From assembly GCA_002320035.1 (NCBI GenBank), contig DCJL01000021.1, positions 12,005 to 76,004 of the forward strand: a stretch of DNA of 64,000 nucleotides, given 5' to 3'. The position numbers and the translations under genes were made by a program. The DNA comes from Clostridiales bacterium UBA1701. GTDB taxonomy: Bacteria > Bacillota > Clostridia > Oscillospirales > Oscillospiraceae. Numbering within the stretch: position 1 is the stretch's first letter; each line of letters opens with the position of its first letter. Shown one piece after another: positions 17,948-27,503 of the stretch. The notes under the pieces are model-generated. The model had not been told where the DNA came from and ran no database searches. It saw only the letters and a program-made list of their open reading frames with translations.

Positions 17948-19609
17948 ATGTACAGCCAGAAAAAGATATGGATAGCGCAGTCTGATAAAAGCATCTTTCT
18001 CCAGCCCGCCATGGCAAACCGCCATGGGCTTATTGCCGGCGCCACCGGGACCGGCAAGACCATCACCATGAAGGTGCTGGCGGAGTCCTTTTCCGATATG
18101 GGCGTGCCGGTGTTTTTGGCGGATGTAAAAGGGGATCTTTCGGGCATGTGCCGCCCCGGGCAGGACACGGAGGATATGCGCGGGCGCATTGCGCGCTTCG
18201 GCCTTGAGGGCTTTGCGTATAAAGCTTATCCCACAAGATTCTGGGATATTTTTGGCGAGGCCGGCCATCCCGTCCGGGTAACGGTTTCTGATATGGGGCC
18301 TACGCTCCTGGCTCGCCTCCTTGGGCTTACCGAGGTGCAGACGGGAGTGTTGAACATTGTCTTTAAAGTGGCCGATGAGCATGGGCTGTTGCTTCTGGAC
18401 CTGAAGGATCTGCGGGCCATGCTTCAGTTTGTGGGCGATAACCGGGCGGAATTTACCACCATGTACGGAAACGTCTCCACCGCAAGCGTGGGCGCGATTC
18501 AGCGGGCGCTTCTGGCTTTTGAGGACGAGGGCGGGGAGGTGTTCTTCGGCGAGCCGGCGCTGGACATAAGAGACTGGATCCGTACCGATGTTGACGGCCG
18601 GGGATTCATTAATATTCTCAGCAGCAGCCGCCTTATCCAGAGCCCCACGGTCTATGCCACTTTCCTGCTGTGGATGATGACGGAGCTTTTTGAAAAGCTG
18701 CCCGAGGTGGGGGACCTGGAAAAGCCCCGGATGATCTTCTTTTTTGACGAGGCGCACCTGCTTTTTACCGACGCACCGAAGGCCCTGGTGCAGAAAATCG
18801 TCCAGGTGGTGAAGCTTATCCGCTCCAAGGGCGTCGGTATTTATTTTATCAGCCAAAGTCCCTCGGATATTCCGAACGAGGTACTCGCCCAGCTTTCCAA
18901 CCGGGTGCAGCATGCGCTGCGCGCCTATACCCCTGCGGAGCAGAAAGCCATCCGGGCCGCCGCCCGGGCTTTCCGGGAAAATCCCGCTTTCAGCACCGAA
19001 GAAGCGCTCACCCGGCTTGGCGTGGGCCAGGCGCTTGTAAGCATGCTGGATGAGGAAGGCGTACCCACAATGGTGGAGCTAGCTGACATCCTGCCGCCCC
19101 AAAGCCTTATGGGCCCGGCAGAGGCGGAGGAGGTGCAGCGGGCCATTGCCTCCGGGGAATTTGACATCAAATACCGGGAGGATGTGGACCGGGAATCTGC
19201 CTACGAGGTGCTCATGCGCGCAAACGAGGAACTTACCCAGCGCCGCGCGCAGGAGGCCGAGGAAGCCGCCGCCGAGAAGCAGCGGCAGAAAGAACAGGCC
19301 GCCGCGGAGCGGCAGCGCCTCCGGGAAGAGGCTGCCGCCGAAAAACAGCGACAGAGAGAAGAGGCCGCCGCCCAGCGGGAAGCGGAGCGGGAGGCCGCAA
19401 AGCGGAAAAAGACCCTAGAGCGGGCCGCCAGCAACGCCGCCTCCTCTGTGGCCAGGTCAATTAGCACCAACCTTATTAACTCGGTACTGGGCGGCAGCCA
19501 GGTCAGTACCAAAACCATGGCAAAGCGAGCCGCCACCAACGCGCTCAGCTCCGTTATGCGCTCCGGTTCCAGCTCTATTATAAGGGGCCTTTTCGGAAAC
19601 AGAAGATAA
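17948..19609 (+). CDS. HerA-like ATPase, DUF853 (YjgR) family
   Basis: The product is a P-loop ATPase of the HerA/FtsK branch. The Walker A is GATGTGKT (residues 31-38) and the Walker B is RMIFFFDEAH (about 255-264). An IYFISQSPSDIPNEVLAQLSNRVQHALRA segment follows, matching the sensor and arginine-finger part of the DUF853 family. The C-terminal 130 residues are a highly charged E/R/K/A/Q coiled coil (about 418-490) and a basic Ser-rich tail. DUF853 proteins are common but uncharacterised; DNA or protein translocation is inferred from the fold. A GGGAGG site lies eight bases before the ATG. No NurA nuclease or other partner is adjacent, and a terminator-like hairpin follows. Confidence 0.88.
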   Translation: MYSQKKIWIAQSDKSIFLQPAMANRHGLIAGATGTGKTITMKVLAESFSDMGVPVFLADVKGDLSGMCRPGQDTEDMRGRIARFGLEGFAYKAYPTRFWDIFGEAGHPVRVTVSDMGPTLLARLLGLTEVQTGVLNIVFKVADEHGLLLLDLKDLRAMLQFVGDNRAEFTTMYGNVSTASVGAIQRALLAFEDEGGEVFFGEPALDIRDWIRTDVDGRGFINILSSSRLIQSPTVYATFLLWMMTELFEKLPEVGDLEKPRMIFFFDEAHLLFTDAPKALVQKIVQVVKLIRSKGVGIYFISQSPSDIPNEVLAQLSNRVQHALRAYTPAEQKAIRAAARAFRENPAFSTEEALTRLGVGQALVSMLDEEGVPTMVELADILPPQSLMGPAEAEEVQRAIASGEFDIKYREDVDRESAYEVLMRANEELTQRRAQEAEEAAAEKQRQKEQAAAERQRLREEAAAEKQRQREEAAAQREAEREAAKRKKTLERAASNAASSVARSISTNLINSVLGGSQVSTKTMAKRAATNALSSVMRSGSSSIIRGLFGNRR

Positions 19610-19635
19610 GGGCGGCAGAGATATTGTTGAAAGCA

Positions 19636-19677
19636 CGCCGCCGGAAAAGGGAAATCACCTTACCGGCGGCGCATTTT
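19636..19677 (+). terminator. Hairpin after the HerA-like gene
   Basis: CGCCGCCGG (19636-19644) pairs with CCGGCGGCG (19663-19671), extended by AAGG/CCTT inside the loop, and followed by CATTTT. It is a plausible but not perfect terminator. Confidence 0.65.
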
Positions 19678-19721
19678 GAAGCAACAGGTAAAAGGTGGAA
19701 TACAGAGGAACAAATGTGCCC

Positions 19722-19769
19722 GGTTTTGGGCCAAATTTATTTATGTAGGTTTTGGGCCAAATTTATTTA
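19722..19769 (+). repeat. Two 22-base direct repeats with TTTGG-G-CCAAA dyads
   Basis: Two identical 22-base copies (19722-19743 and 19748-19769, period 26) each hold the dyad TTTGGGCCAAA followed by TTTATTTA. They sit just upstream of the polysaccharide-locus promoter. Further half-sites lie at 19788-19792, 19804-19808 and 19812-19816, which makes a likely multi-site operator. Confidence 0.8.
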
Positions 19770-19773
19770 AATA

Positions 19774-19816
19774 TTGCAAAACCGCGGCCAAAGTGGTATA
19801 ATACCAAATATTTTGG
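19774..19816 (+). promoter_or_regulatory. Promoter and operator of the polysaccharide locus
   Basis: TTGCAA (19774-19779), 17 bases and TATAAT (19797-19802). The dyad CCAAA-TAT-TTTGG (19804-19816) covers the expected transcription start. The leader to the ATG at 19869 is about 60 bases. Confidence 0.75.
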
Positions 19817-19868
19817 CATGTAAACCATGATGCTCAATGCGGAACGAAAGCCGCGGGAAGGAAGGGCC

Positions 19869-21065
19869 ATGAGAATAACAGTTGCCGGAGCGGGTTATGT
19901 GGGCCTTTCGCTGGCTGTTCTGCTGGCGCAGAAGAATGCGGTTACCGCGGTGACCACCACGCCCGCAAAGGCAGAGCTGATCAATTCCGGCATATCCCCC
20001 ATACAGGATGAGGAAATAAGCCGGTTTCTGGCCGAAAAAAAGCTCAGCCTGCGGGCTTCTACGGACAGGGAAGCGGCCTACCGGGACGCGGAGCTTATAA
20101 TAATCGCAACGCCCACGTATTATGACCCGGAGAAAAATTTTTTTGACACCTCCGCCGTGGAGGACGTGATCGGGAGCGTCATGCGGGTAAATCCGGCGGC
20201 GGTCATGGTCATCAAATCCACGGTCCCTGTGGGCTATACGGAGAGCATCAGAAAAAAAACCGGCAGCCGGAACATTTTGTTCAGTCCCGAGTTTCTGCGG
20301 GAGAGCCGGGCTCTGCATGACAATCTCTACCCCAGCCGGATCATTGTGGGAACAGATATGAAGGACGCGCGTCTTATTGACGCGGCCCATGCTTTTGCCG
20401 CCCTTTTGCAGGAGGGGGCCGTGAAGCGGGATATTGATACCCTTTTTATGGGCTTCACGGAGGCGGAGGCGGTAAAGCTTTTTGCCAACACCTATCTGGC
20501 CCTGCGGGTGTCTTTCTTTAACGAACTGGACACCTATGCAGAGATGAAGGGGCTGGATACCCGGCATATTATTGACGGCGTCTGTCTTGACCCCCGCATC
20601 GGCGGCCATTACAACAACCCCAGCTTTGGCTACGGGGGCTACTGCCTGCCCAAGGACACAAAGCAGCTTCTGGCAAATTATCTGGATGTGCCGGAAAACC
20701 TGATAGAAGCCATCGTTGCGTCAAACCGCACAAGGAAGGACTATGTTGCGCAGCGGATCCTGGATATGGCCGGAGGCGGACGGGCCGCCATCGGCGTATA
20801 CCGGCTCACGATGAAGTCCAATTCCGATAATTTCCGGCACAGCAGCATACAGGGCGTTATGAAGCGCATAAAGTCAAAAGGTGCACGCCTTGTCATATAC
20901 GAGCCCAGTCTGGAGGACGGAAGCCTGTTTTGCGGCAGCCCAGTGGTAAATGACCTGGAGAGGTTCAAGGCCATGTGCGGCGTCATCATCGCAAACCGCT
21001 TTGACCCCTGCCTTGCAGATGTGGCGGAAAAGGTGTATACCAGGGATATCTTCCGGCGGGATTGA
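19869..21065 (+). CDS. ugd: UDP-glucose 6-dehydrogenase
   Basis: The enzyme oxidises UDP-glucose to UDP-glucuronate with two NAD+. The 398-residue product starts [14 protein letters not shown] (Rossmann GxGxxG), and carries [19 protein letters not shown] and the catalytic-cysteine motif [19 protein letters not shown] (Cys at about residue 260). That last motif and the length match the short Gram-positive type (HasB/Cps). I chose the ATG at 19869 behind GGAAGGAAGGG over the in-frame ATG at 19827, which would add 14 residues before the Rossmann strand. It is the first gene of the polysaccharide locus. Upstream repeats suggest regulated expression of the whole cluster. Confidence 0.93.
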   Translation: MRITVAGAGYVGLSLAVLLAQKNAVTAVTTTPAKAELINSGISPIQDEEISRFLAEKKLSLRASTDREAAYRDAELIIIATPTYYDPEKNFFDTSAVEDVIGSVMRVNPAAVMVIKSTVPVGYTESIRKKTGSRNILFSPEFLRESRALHDNLYPSRIIVGTDMKDARLIDAAHAFAALLQEGAVKRDIDTLFMGFTEAEAVKLFANTYLALRVSFFNELDTYAEMKGLDTRHIIDGVCLDPRIGGHYNNPSFGYGGYCLPKDTKQLLANYLDVPENLIEAIVASNRTRKDYVAQRILDMAGGGRAAIGVYRLTMKSNSDNFRHSSIQGVMKRIKSKGARLVIYEPSLEDGSLFCGSPVVNDLERFKAMCGVIIANRFDPCLADVAEKVYTRDIFRRD

Positions 21066-21108
21066 GCCGGGGCTCTGAAAAATAAATGAAGAGTAGAAGA
21101 GTTGGGTA

Positions 21109-23028
21109 ATGAGAATGAACAACAAAAAAGAAAAGAAACTTTTCAGCAGCGCGGTCTGGTTTATGCTGCTGGATATTGTGCTCATAAACGCCGCGGCTTT
21201 TCTGGCGCTTTTTGTCCGGCATGAGCTGTCCTGGAGCGCGCTTGCGGGGACTGTGTATCTGGATGGGCTCAAAGCGGCCGCCGTTCCGGGAACCATTGCG
21301 TCCGTATGCGCTTTCTTTGTGTTCCATATTTACAGCAGCATGTGGGAATTTGCCGGCGACAGGGAACTGGCGGAGGTGGGCCTTGCCTCCATCGCTGCTG
21401 CGGCTCTCTACACCATTGCCACGCTTGTAATGCAGTATCATATGCCGAGAAGCTTTCCGTTCCTGATGGCGGTATTCCTTTTTCTGCTGGTCTCCGGTTC
21501 CCGTTTCCTTATCCGCAGCGCCCTGAGCCGGAAATGGGGTGCCAGCCGGGCGGATCTCAGGATCCGCATGAATAAAAAACGCACCATGCTCATCGGTGCC
21601 GGGTCTGGCAGCGCCATGGCCATAAAGGAGTTTTCCACCAGCCTCAACTCCAAAAACCAGGTCGTCTGCATCATTGACGACGACAAGAGCAAGCATGGCA
21701 GGAGGGTGCGGGGCATCAAGGTCGTAGGCGGCCGGGAGAGCATCGCCCAGGCCGTGAAAAAATACCGGGTGCAGGAGATCGTTTTTTGCATCCCCTCCGC
21801 GCCGGTTCACCTGCGCAACGAGATTCTTGAAATCTGCAGCGCTACCGGCGCCAAGCTCAAAAGCCTTCCCGCCCTTGCCCAGCTTGCAAACGGGGAATTC
21901 TCCGTCAGCCAGCTCAAAGACGTGAGCATAGACGATCTGTTGGGGCGTACCCAGGTGCGCACGGATAACAGCGTTATGGCGGAAAGGGTCCGGGGGAACA
22001 CCGTCCTTGTCACCGGCGGCGGCGGTTCCATCGGCAGTGAGCTCTGCCGGCAGATTGCCGCGCTCTCTCCCGGCAGGCTGGTTATTTTTGACATTTATGA
22101 GAATAACGCCTATGATATCCAGATGGAGCTGAAGCGGAACTATCCGGAGCTTGACCTGGTGGTGCTCATTGGTTCCGTGCGGGACGAGGCCAGGGTAAAC
22201 CATGTGTTTGATGCCTACCGCCCTGCGGTGGTCTGCCATGCGGCGGCCCATAAGCATGTGCCCCTCATGGAGGACAGCCCGGCCGAGGCCATTAAGAACA
22301 ATGTGTTTGGCACATATAACGTGTCAAAGGCAGCGGGGGAGTTTGGCACGAAGCTCTTTATTCTGGTTTCCACCGACAAGGCCGTGAACCCCACCAATGT
22401 GATGGGCGCCACGAAGCGGGTATGCGAGATGATCGTCCAGTCCATGAACAGCCTTTATGACACCCGCTATATTGCCGTGCGCTTCGGCAATGTTTTGGGC
22501 AGCAACGGCAGCGTTATCCCGCTGTTTAAAAAGCAGATAGAGATGGGCGGGCCCGTCACCGTGACCGACAAGCGCGTTACCCGGTATTTTATGACCATTC
22601 CCGAGGCTGTCTCCCTTATCCTTCAGGCGGGCGCCTTTGCCGTGGGCGGCGAGGTATTCGTGCTGGATATGGGAAGCCCTGTGAGGATAGATGACATGGC
22701 GCGGAAGATGATCCGCCTCAGCGGTCTTGAGCCGGATGTGGATATCAAGATCGAATACACCGGCCTGCGCCCGGGTGAGAAACTCTACGAGGAGCTGCTT
22801 CTCCAAGCCGAAGGCATGGAAAAGACCGATAACGACCTCATCTATATCGGCCATCAGACCATGTATACGCCGGAGGAGATACAGGAGAAGCTGAACATAC
22901 TGCGCGGCATAATATATGCGCCCAATGAGGAAGTGCGCGACTGTATCCTTGCGCTGATCCAGGAGCCGGAGGACAGGACATACAGTGTTATTCCCAGCGC
23001 GAAGAATGAAACACCTGTGACAGTTTGA
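21109..23028 (+). CDS. PglF/CapD-type nucleotide-sugar 4,6-dehydratase, membrane-bound
   Basis: The family converts UDP-GlcNAc to a 4-keto-6-deoxy sugar, the first step to bacillosamine-type sugars. The 639-residue protein has four N-terminal membrane spans (about residues 12-135), a CoA-binding-like Rossmann domain (starting at about 160, GAGSGSAMA) and a second, catalytic Rossmann domain (about 300 on, TGGGGSIGSELCRQ). STDKAVNPTNVMGATKR (about 425-441) carries the catalytic region in which the usual SDR Tyr is replaced by Met, typical of this group. The next gene is a matching aminotransferase and the one after a PglC-like transferase, as in pgl loci. GC content is high, as in the flanks of the locus. 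Confidence 0.93.
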   Translation: MRMNNKKEKKLFSSAVWFMLLDIVLINAAAFLALFVRHELSWSALAGTVYLDGLKAAAVPGTIASVCAFFVFHIYSSMWEFAGDRELAEVGLASIAAAALYTIATLVMQYHMPRSFPFLMAVFLFLLVSGSRFLIRSALSRKWGASRADLRIRMNKKRTMLIGAGSGSAMAIKEFSTSLNSKNQVVCIIDDDKSKHGRRVRGIKVVGGRESIAQAVKKYRVQEIVFCIPSAPVHLRNEILEICSATGAKLKSLPALAQLANGEFSVSQLKDVSIDDLLGRTQVRTDNSVMAERVRGNTVLVTGGGGSIGSELCRQIAALSPGRLVIFDIYENNAYDIQMELKRNYPELDLVVLIGSVRDEARVNHVFDAYRPAVVCHAAAHKHVPLMEDSPAEAIKNNVFGTYNVSKAAGEFGTKLFILVSTDKAVNPTNVMGATKRVCEMIVQSMNSLYDTRYIAVRFGNVLGSNGSVIPLFKKQIEMGGPVTVTDKRVTRYFMTIPEAVSLILQAGAFAVGGEVFVLDMGSPVRIDDMARKMIRLSGLEPDVDIKIEYTGLRPGEKLYEELLLQAEGMEKTDNDLIYIGHQTMYTPEEIQEKLNILRGIIYAPNEEVRDCILALIQEPEDRTYSVIPSAKNETPVTV

Positions 23029-23071
23029 TCTGCTTTCCGATAAATTAATAACACAGAGGTATTACGCAGCC

Positions 23072-24277
23072 ATGAAAAAAATATCTTTTTCCCCTCCGGA
23101 CATTTCAGAGCTTGAGATAAACGAGGTCGTCGAAGCCATGCGCTCCGGCTGGATAACCACAGGGCCTCGGACAAAGCAGTTTGAGAACGAAATAGCCGGG
23201 TACTGCGGCACATCCAGGGCCGTATGCCTCAACTCCGCAACTGCGGCGCTGGAGATGACCCTGCGCGTCCTGGGCGTAGGCCCCGGGGACGAGGTTATAA
23301 CCTCAGCCTATACATACACCGCCTCCGCTTCGGTAATTTACCATGTGGGGGCCAAAATTGTTCTTGTAGACACGGTTCCCGGCTCCTTTGAGATAGACAG
23401 CGAAAAGCTTGCCGCCGCCATCAGCGAGCGCACCAAGGTGGTGATCCCTGTGGACATCGGCGGCGTAATGGTGGATTATGACAAAATATTTGCCGCGGTC
23501 CAGCAAAAAAAAGACCTTTACCGTCCGGCAAACGATCTTCAGGCGCTTTTCGACCGGCCTGTCGTCATGGCGGACGCGGCCCACTCCTTCGGCGCGGAAT
23601 ATCACGGCCGGCGTTCCGGCGCGGCGGCGGATTTCACCTGCTACAGCTTCCATGCTGTAAAGAACCTGACCACCGCCGAAGGCGGTGCGGTCACTTGGAG
23701 GGACAGGCCCGGTCTTGATAACGAGGCGCTCTATCAGCAGTATCAGCTTTACTCTCTCCACGGCCAGAATAAGGACGCCGCTGCCAAGCTCAGGCCCGGC
23801 GCCTGGGAGTATGACATCATCTATCCCGCCTACAAATGTAATATGACCGATCTTACCGCCGCTTTCGGCCTCAAGCAGCTTGCGCGCTTTGAAGGCCTTA
23901 TCGCCCGCCGCCGCCGCACAGCCGAAATTTATGACAGGTTTCTGCTGCCCCAGGGGATAGAGCGCCTTGCTCACGCTCAGGAGGACAGGCAGGGAAACTA
24001 TCATCTCTATCTGGTCCGCGTCCCCGGCATAAGCGTGGAGCAGCGCAACGATATCATCACAAAGATGGCCGAGAACGGCGTGGCCTGCAATGTGCATTTC
24101 AAGCCCCTGCCCATGATGACAGCCTATAAGAAACTGGGCTTTGACATCGCGGACTTCCCCAACGCCTACGCCCAGTACGCAAATGAGATAAGCCTGCCCA
24201 TGCACACCCTTTTAAGCGATGAGGATGCGGAATACGTGGCGGAGAACTTTATCGCCGCCCTGAAAGAGTGCAGATAG
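23072..24277 (+). CDS. DegT/DnrJ/EryC1/StrS aminotransferase (PglE-like)
   Basis: PLP enzymes of this family aminate keto-sugar nucleotides. Here the neighbouring dehydratase makes UDP-4-keto-6-deoxy-GlcNAc the likely substrate. The 401-residue protein shows SGWITTGPRTKQFE, NSATAALEM, the PLP-ring Asp in VMADAAHSFGAE (about residue 168) and the Schiff-base lysine in FHAVKNLTTAEGG (about 197). It is slightly longer than PglE because of an insert before the DAAHS motif (KDLYRPANDLQALFDRP). It lies 43 bases after the dehydratase and 3 bases before the phosphoglycosyl transferase. Confidence 0.93.
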   Translation: MKKISFSPPDISELEINEVVEAMRSGWITTGPRTKQFENEIAGYCGTSRAVCLNSATAALEMTLRVLGVGPGDEVITSAYTYTASASVIYHVGAKIVLVDTVPGSFEIDSEKLAAAISERTKVVIPVDIGGVMVDYDKIFAAVQQKKDLYRPANDLQALFDRPVVMADAAHSFGAEYHGRRSGAAADFTCYSFHAVKNLTTAEGGAVTWRDRPGLDNEALYQQYQLYSLHGQNKDAAAKLRPGAWEYDIIYPAYKCNMTDLTAAFGLKQLARFEGLIARRRRTAEIYDRFLLPQGIERLAHAQEDRQGNYHLYLVRVPGISVEQRNDIITKMAENGVACNVHFKPLPMMTAYKKLGFDIADFPNAYAQYANEISLPMHTLLSDEDAEYVAENFIAALKECR

Positions 24278-24280
24278 TAT

Positions 24281-24979
24281 ATGCTGATAAAAAAATGGGA
24301 GCAGCTCCCGGAGGAAATGCGTATCCCTGCGCTGCGGCCTTATTATGATGTTCTCCGGGCCCACAGCGGCAGCCTTGTTTTGAAGCGGGCCTTTGACCTT
24401 GCCGGGTCAATTGTCCTGCTGGGCCTGCTGTCCCCGGCCTTTCTGGCCATATCCGCCGCGGTGGCGCTGGATTCCAAGGGCGGGGTATTCTTCACCCAGG
24501 AGCGGGTTACGGCCTACAACAGGCATTTTCAAATCATCAAGTTCAGAACCATGGTGCCCGATGCGGAGAGCATAGGGGCCCAGCTTACCACAAGCAACGA
24601 CATGCGCGTGACCAGGGTTGGAAGATTTCTCCGAAACAGCAGGCTTGACGAGCTGCCCCAGCTTATCAACATTTTTATCGGCGACATGAGCTTTGTGGGC
24701 ACGAGGCCGGAGGTGCCCAGATATGTGGCCAGATACAGCCCGGAAATGCTGGCCACGCTCCTTCTCCCTGCCGGGGTGACCTCTGAGGCAAGTATACGGT
24801 ATAAGGACGAGTACAAGCTTTTGAACGAGGGCGGAGATGTGGATACCATCTATGTGGATCGCGTTCTGCCGGATAAAATGCGGTACAATCTTAAAGCAAT
24901 CAGAGAATTCAGCTTTATGAACGAGCTTCGGACCATTTTTCGCACCGTTCTCGCCGTGTGCGGCAGGGAGTATAGATAA
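24281..24979 (+). CDS. Initiating phosphoglycosyl transferase (PglC-like, monotopic)
   Basis: The enzyme moves a sugar phosphate from UDP-sugar to undecaprenyl phosphate and so starts the repeat unit. The 232-residue product has one hydrophobic re-entrant helix (about residues 40-65, AFDLAGSIVLLGLLSPAFLA) and the catalytic pattern of small polyprenyl-phosphate sugar-phosphate transferases: FFTQERVTAYNRHFQIIKFRTMV, then RVTRVGRFLRNSRLDELPQL with the catalytic Asp-Glu pair (at about 128), then GDMSFVGTRPE. Length and lack of extra spans match PglC rather than WbaP. Given the dehydratase and aminotransferase upstream, a diamino-trideoxy sugar is a likely substrate. Confidence 0.93.
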   Translation: MLIKKWEQLPEEMRIPALRPYYDVLRAHSGSLVLKRAFDLAGSIVLLGLLSPAFLAISAAVALDSKGGVFFTQERVTAYNRHFQIIKFRTMVPDAESIGAQLTTSNDMRVTRVGRFLRNSRLDELPQLINIFIGDMSFVGTRPEVPRYVARYSPEMLATLLLPAGVTSEASIRYKDEYKLLNEGGDVDTIYVDRVLPDKMRYNLKAIREFSFMNELRTIFRTVLAVCGREYR

Positions 24980-24992
24980 ACAGGAGAAAGCC

Positions 24993-26264
24993 ATGAACAT
25001 CTGGATCCTTAATCATTACGCAGTACCGCAGAGGTATTATTATCTTGCCCGCAGCTATCATTTTGCGAAGCGGCTGCTTGAAATGGGACACAGCGTAACT
25101 GTGTTTGCCGCAAGTTCTGTACATAATTCAGATATCAACCTCATCACCGGCAGTGAAAAATACCGGGAAATGGAGGAGGATGGAATTCGCTATGTGCTGT
25201 TCCGGGCAAGGCAGTATCAGGGGAGCGGAAAGGCGAGGGTCATAAACCATATTGAGTGTGCTTGGGAAATGGCAAGGCAGTGCCCGACATTTACAGACAA
25301 ATATGGAAGACCTGACCTTATCTACGCCTCCGCCGGGCAATCCCTTACCCTTGTTGCGGGAATCAAGCTCGCAAAAAAGCTCGGCATTTCCTGCGTTTCG
25401 GAGGTTACGGACCTGTGGCCGGAAAGTTTTGTGGCTTACGGGCTCATTTCGGAAAAGAACCCGCTTTTAAAAATGCTGTATGCCGGCGAGCGCTGGATAT
25501 ACAGCCATTCGGACGCTGTTATTTTCTCAATGGAGGGCGGCCGGGATTACATCATTGAAAAGGGATGGGACAAAGCCCATGGAGGGCCGGTGGATCTCAG
25601 CAAGGTGTATCACATCAATAACGGCGTCGACCTGGCGGCTTTTGACTATAACAAAGAGCATTATGTGCTTGATGATGCCGACCTGGATGACGCGGAGGCG
25701 TTTAAGCTTGTGTATACGGGCTCACTGAGAATGGTGAACGACCTGAGCGCGGTGATCAGGGCGGCGGAGCTACTGAAGAGGGAGGAAGGGCTCAGGCTGC
25801 GCGTCCTGATTTATGGGGACGGAGACAGGCGGGAGGAGTTGTGCGCGGAAGCGGCAAAAAGAGGGCTAGACAATGTACTGTTCAAAGGCCGGGTGGATAA
25901 AAGCTTCATTCCCAATATACTCAGTCGGGCGGATGCCTGTATTATGGATGGCGGAGCGGCTACAGGGATTGAAAAGTACGGCATGAGCCAAAACAAACTT
26001 TTTGACTATCTCGCGTCTGGAAAACCCATTATAAGCCCTGTTGACAGTGCATACGACATTATTAAGGAATCCGGTTCAGGGATATGCGTACAAAATAGTC
26101 CTGAAAAAGTGGCAGACGCAATACGGAGACTTCGGAAAGACCCAGAGCTGTGTGAACGCTTGGGCCTCAAGGCAAGGGAAACTTCTCTGGAGTTTGATTT
26201 TACAAGACTAACAGATAAGCTGTTCAAAATATTTGAGCAGCTTCAGGGGAATTGCAATGATTGA
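24993..26264 (+). CDS. Family 4 glycosyltransferase (WbuB-like)
   Basis: A GT-B fold retaining glycosyltransferase acting at the cytoplasmic face, probably adding the second sugar to the lipid-linked primer. It has the N-terminal MNIWILNHYAVPQRYYYLAR (the WbuB-type start), EVTDLWPESFVAYG, NNGVDLAAFDYN in the linker and the C-terminal donor-binding region YGMSQNKLFDYLASGKPIISP with the EX7E-like pattern degenerate. The gene starts 14 bases after the phosphoglycosyl transferase behind CAGGAG. It ends by overlapping the next gene by eight bases. From about here the base composition becomes visibly richer in A and T. Confidence 0.92.
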   Translation: MNIWILNHYAVPQRYYYLARSYHFAKRLLEMGHSVTVFAASSVHNSDINLITGSEKYREMEEDGIRYVLFRARQYQGSGKARVINHIECAWEMARQCPTFTDKYGRPDLIYASAGQSLTLVAGIKLAKKLGISCVSEVTDLWPESFVAYGLISEKNPLLKMLYAGERWIYSHSDAVIFSMEGGRDYIIEKGWDKAHGGPVDLSKVYHINNGVDLAAFDYNKEHYVLDDADLDDAEAFKLVYTGSLRMVNDLSAVIRAAELLKREEGLRLRVLIYGDGDRREELCAEAAKRGLDNVLFKGRVDKSFIPNILSRADACIMDGGAATGIEKYGMSQNKLFDYLASGKPIISPVDSAYDIIKESGSGICVQNSPEKVADAIRRLRKDPELCERLGLKARETSLEFDFTRLTDKLFKIFEQLQGNCND

Positions 26265-27474
26265 CTTTGCAACATACAGGATGCTGGCTGAAAAAAATGG
26301 AACGCCGCTGTACATATTTCATGAGGAGGAGTTCCTGAATAATTATGACGAGCTGGTTGGCTGCTTTAGAAAGGCATATCCCAATTACCAAATATCGTAC
26401 TCATACAAGACGAATTATACGCCCTATATATGCAGGATCATTAAAAACAAAGGCGGGTATGCCGAGGTGGTCTCCGATATGGAATATACCTTGGCGAAGA
26501 GGCTTGGATATACAAATGACAAAATTGTATATAATGGGCCTGCAAAAGGACCTATGCTTGAAGAGCACCTTCTCAATGGCGGGATAAATAATATTGATAA
26601 TCTCAGCGAGGCTCTTAGAATATGCCGCCTTGCAGATGAGAACAGCGGTAAAATAATCAAAACCGGTCTGAGAATAAATGTAAACCTTGGCCGAGGCTCC
26701 GTTTCGCGATTTGGGCTTGACCCGGACAGCGGCGATATGGAGCGGGTTTTGTCAGAGCTGAAAAAGAGAGAAAACATCAGAATAAACGGTGTCCATTGTC
26801 ACCTGAGCCATGCGAGAGACCTGGAAGCATGGTCAATGAGAACAGAGCTGATGCTGAAGTCTGCTGACAGATTTGTGGGCGGTATCCCTGAATACATAAG
26901 CTTGGGCAGCGGAATGTTTGGAAGAATGGACGATGCTCTGGCGGCTCAATTTGGCTGCAATGTTCCCTGCTATGAGGACTATGCCGGAGTTACCATGGAC
27001 AAGATAGCGGCGCATTATTTAGGCGGCTCGGAAAAGCCGATTGTTTTTTCTGAACCTGGGGCGACCCTCATATCTAAGTATATTTCATTTCTGACGAAAG
27101 TGAAGGATATAAAGACGGTTGCGGGAAGAACTGTCGCTGTGACGGACGGAAGCTTTTATAATCTGGGCGAGATTAGCCTGAAAAAGCAGCTCCCTTTGAC
27201 TGTAATCAGGAATGGGGATGATAATTACCACGGTGAATATGATATCGTCGGGTATACCTGCCTTGAATATGACACCATGTACAGAGCGTACAATGGAACG
27301 CTTAATGGGGGTGACCTTCTTATTTTCGGTAATGTCGGCGGATACTCGATTGTATCGAAGCCCCAATTTATAAGACCCAATTGTCCGATGGTTGTAATCG
27401 ACAAAAATGGGATAATTAAGGAGATTATGCGAGGAGAAACTTTTGAGGATATCTTTTCAAAATTTGTTTTCTAA
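26257..27474 (+). CDS. PLP-dependent decarboxylase-fold enzyme (DAP/ornithine decarboxylase family)
   Basis: The 405-residue product belongs to the fold III PLP enzymes (diaminopimelate and ornithine decarboxylases). The Schiff-base lysine lies in YSYKTNYTP (about residue 50). HCHLSHARD replaces the usual HIGSQ histidine region (about 182), GSGMFGRM is the glycine-rich phosphate loop (about 216) and FSEPGATLIS (about 262) is the conserved EPGR-like motif with Ala-Thr in place of the Arg. No lysA or polyamine gene is nearby; neighbours are a glycosyltransferase, a PIG-L deacetylase and an ATP-grasp ligase. The likely role is to prepare an amine or amino acid for attachment to the glycan. Start at 26257 (ATG behind CAGGGGAA), not the upstream in-frame codon at 26233. 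Confidence 0.85.
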   Translation: MIDFATYRMLAEKNGTPLYIFHEEEFLNNYDELVGCFRKAYPNYQISYSYKTNYTPYICRIIKNKGGYAEVVSDMEYTLAKRLGYTNDKIVYNGPAKGPMLEEHLLNGGINNIDNLSEALRICRLADENSGKIIKTGLRINVNLGRGSVSRFGLDPDSGDMERVLSELKKRENIRINGVHCHLSHARDLEAWSMRTELMLKSADRFVGGIPEYISLGSGMFGRMDDALAAQFGCNVPCYEDYAGVTMDKIAAHYLGGSEKPIVFSEPGATLISKYISFLTKVKDIKTVAGRTVAVTDGSFYNLGEISLKKQLPLTVIRNGDDNYHGEYDIVGYTCLEYDTMYRAYNGTLNGGDLLIFGNVGGYSIVSKPQFIRPNCPMVVIDKNGIIKEIMRGETFEDIFSKFVF

Positions 27475-27503
27475 GTTTTACTTGCAATGCATGGAGATAT
27501 ATT

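Noticed and set aside
19722..19769. CRISPR-like or mobile-element repeat
   Set aside because: Only two copies with a four-base gap, no spacers, no cas genes and no transposase; an operator is the better reading.
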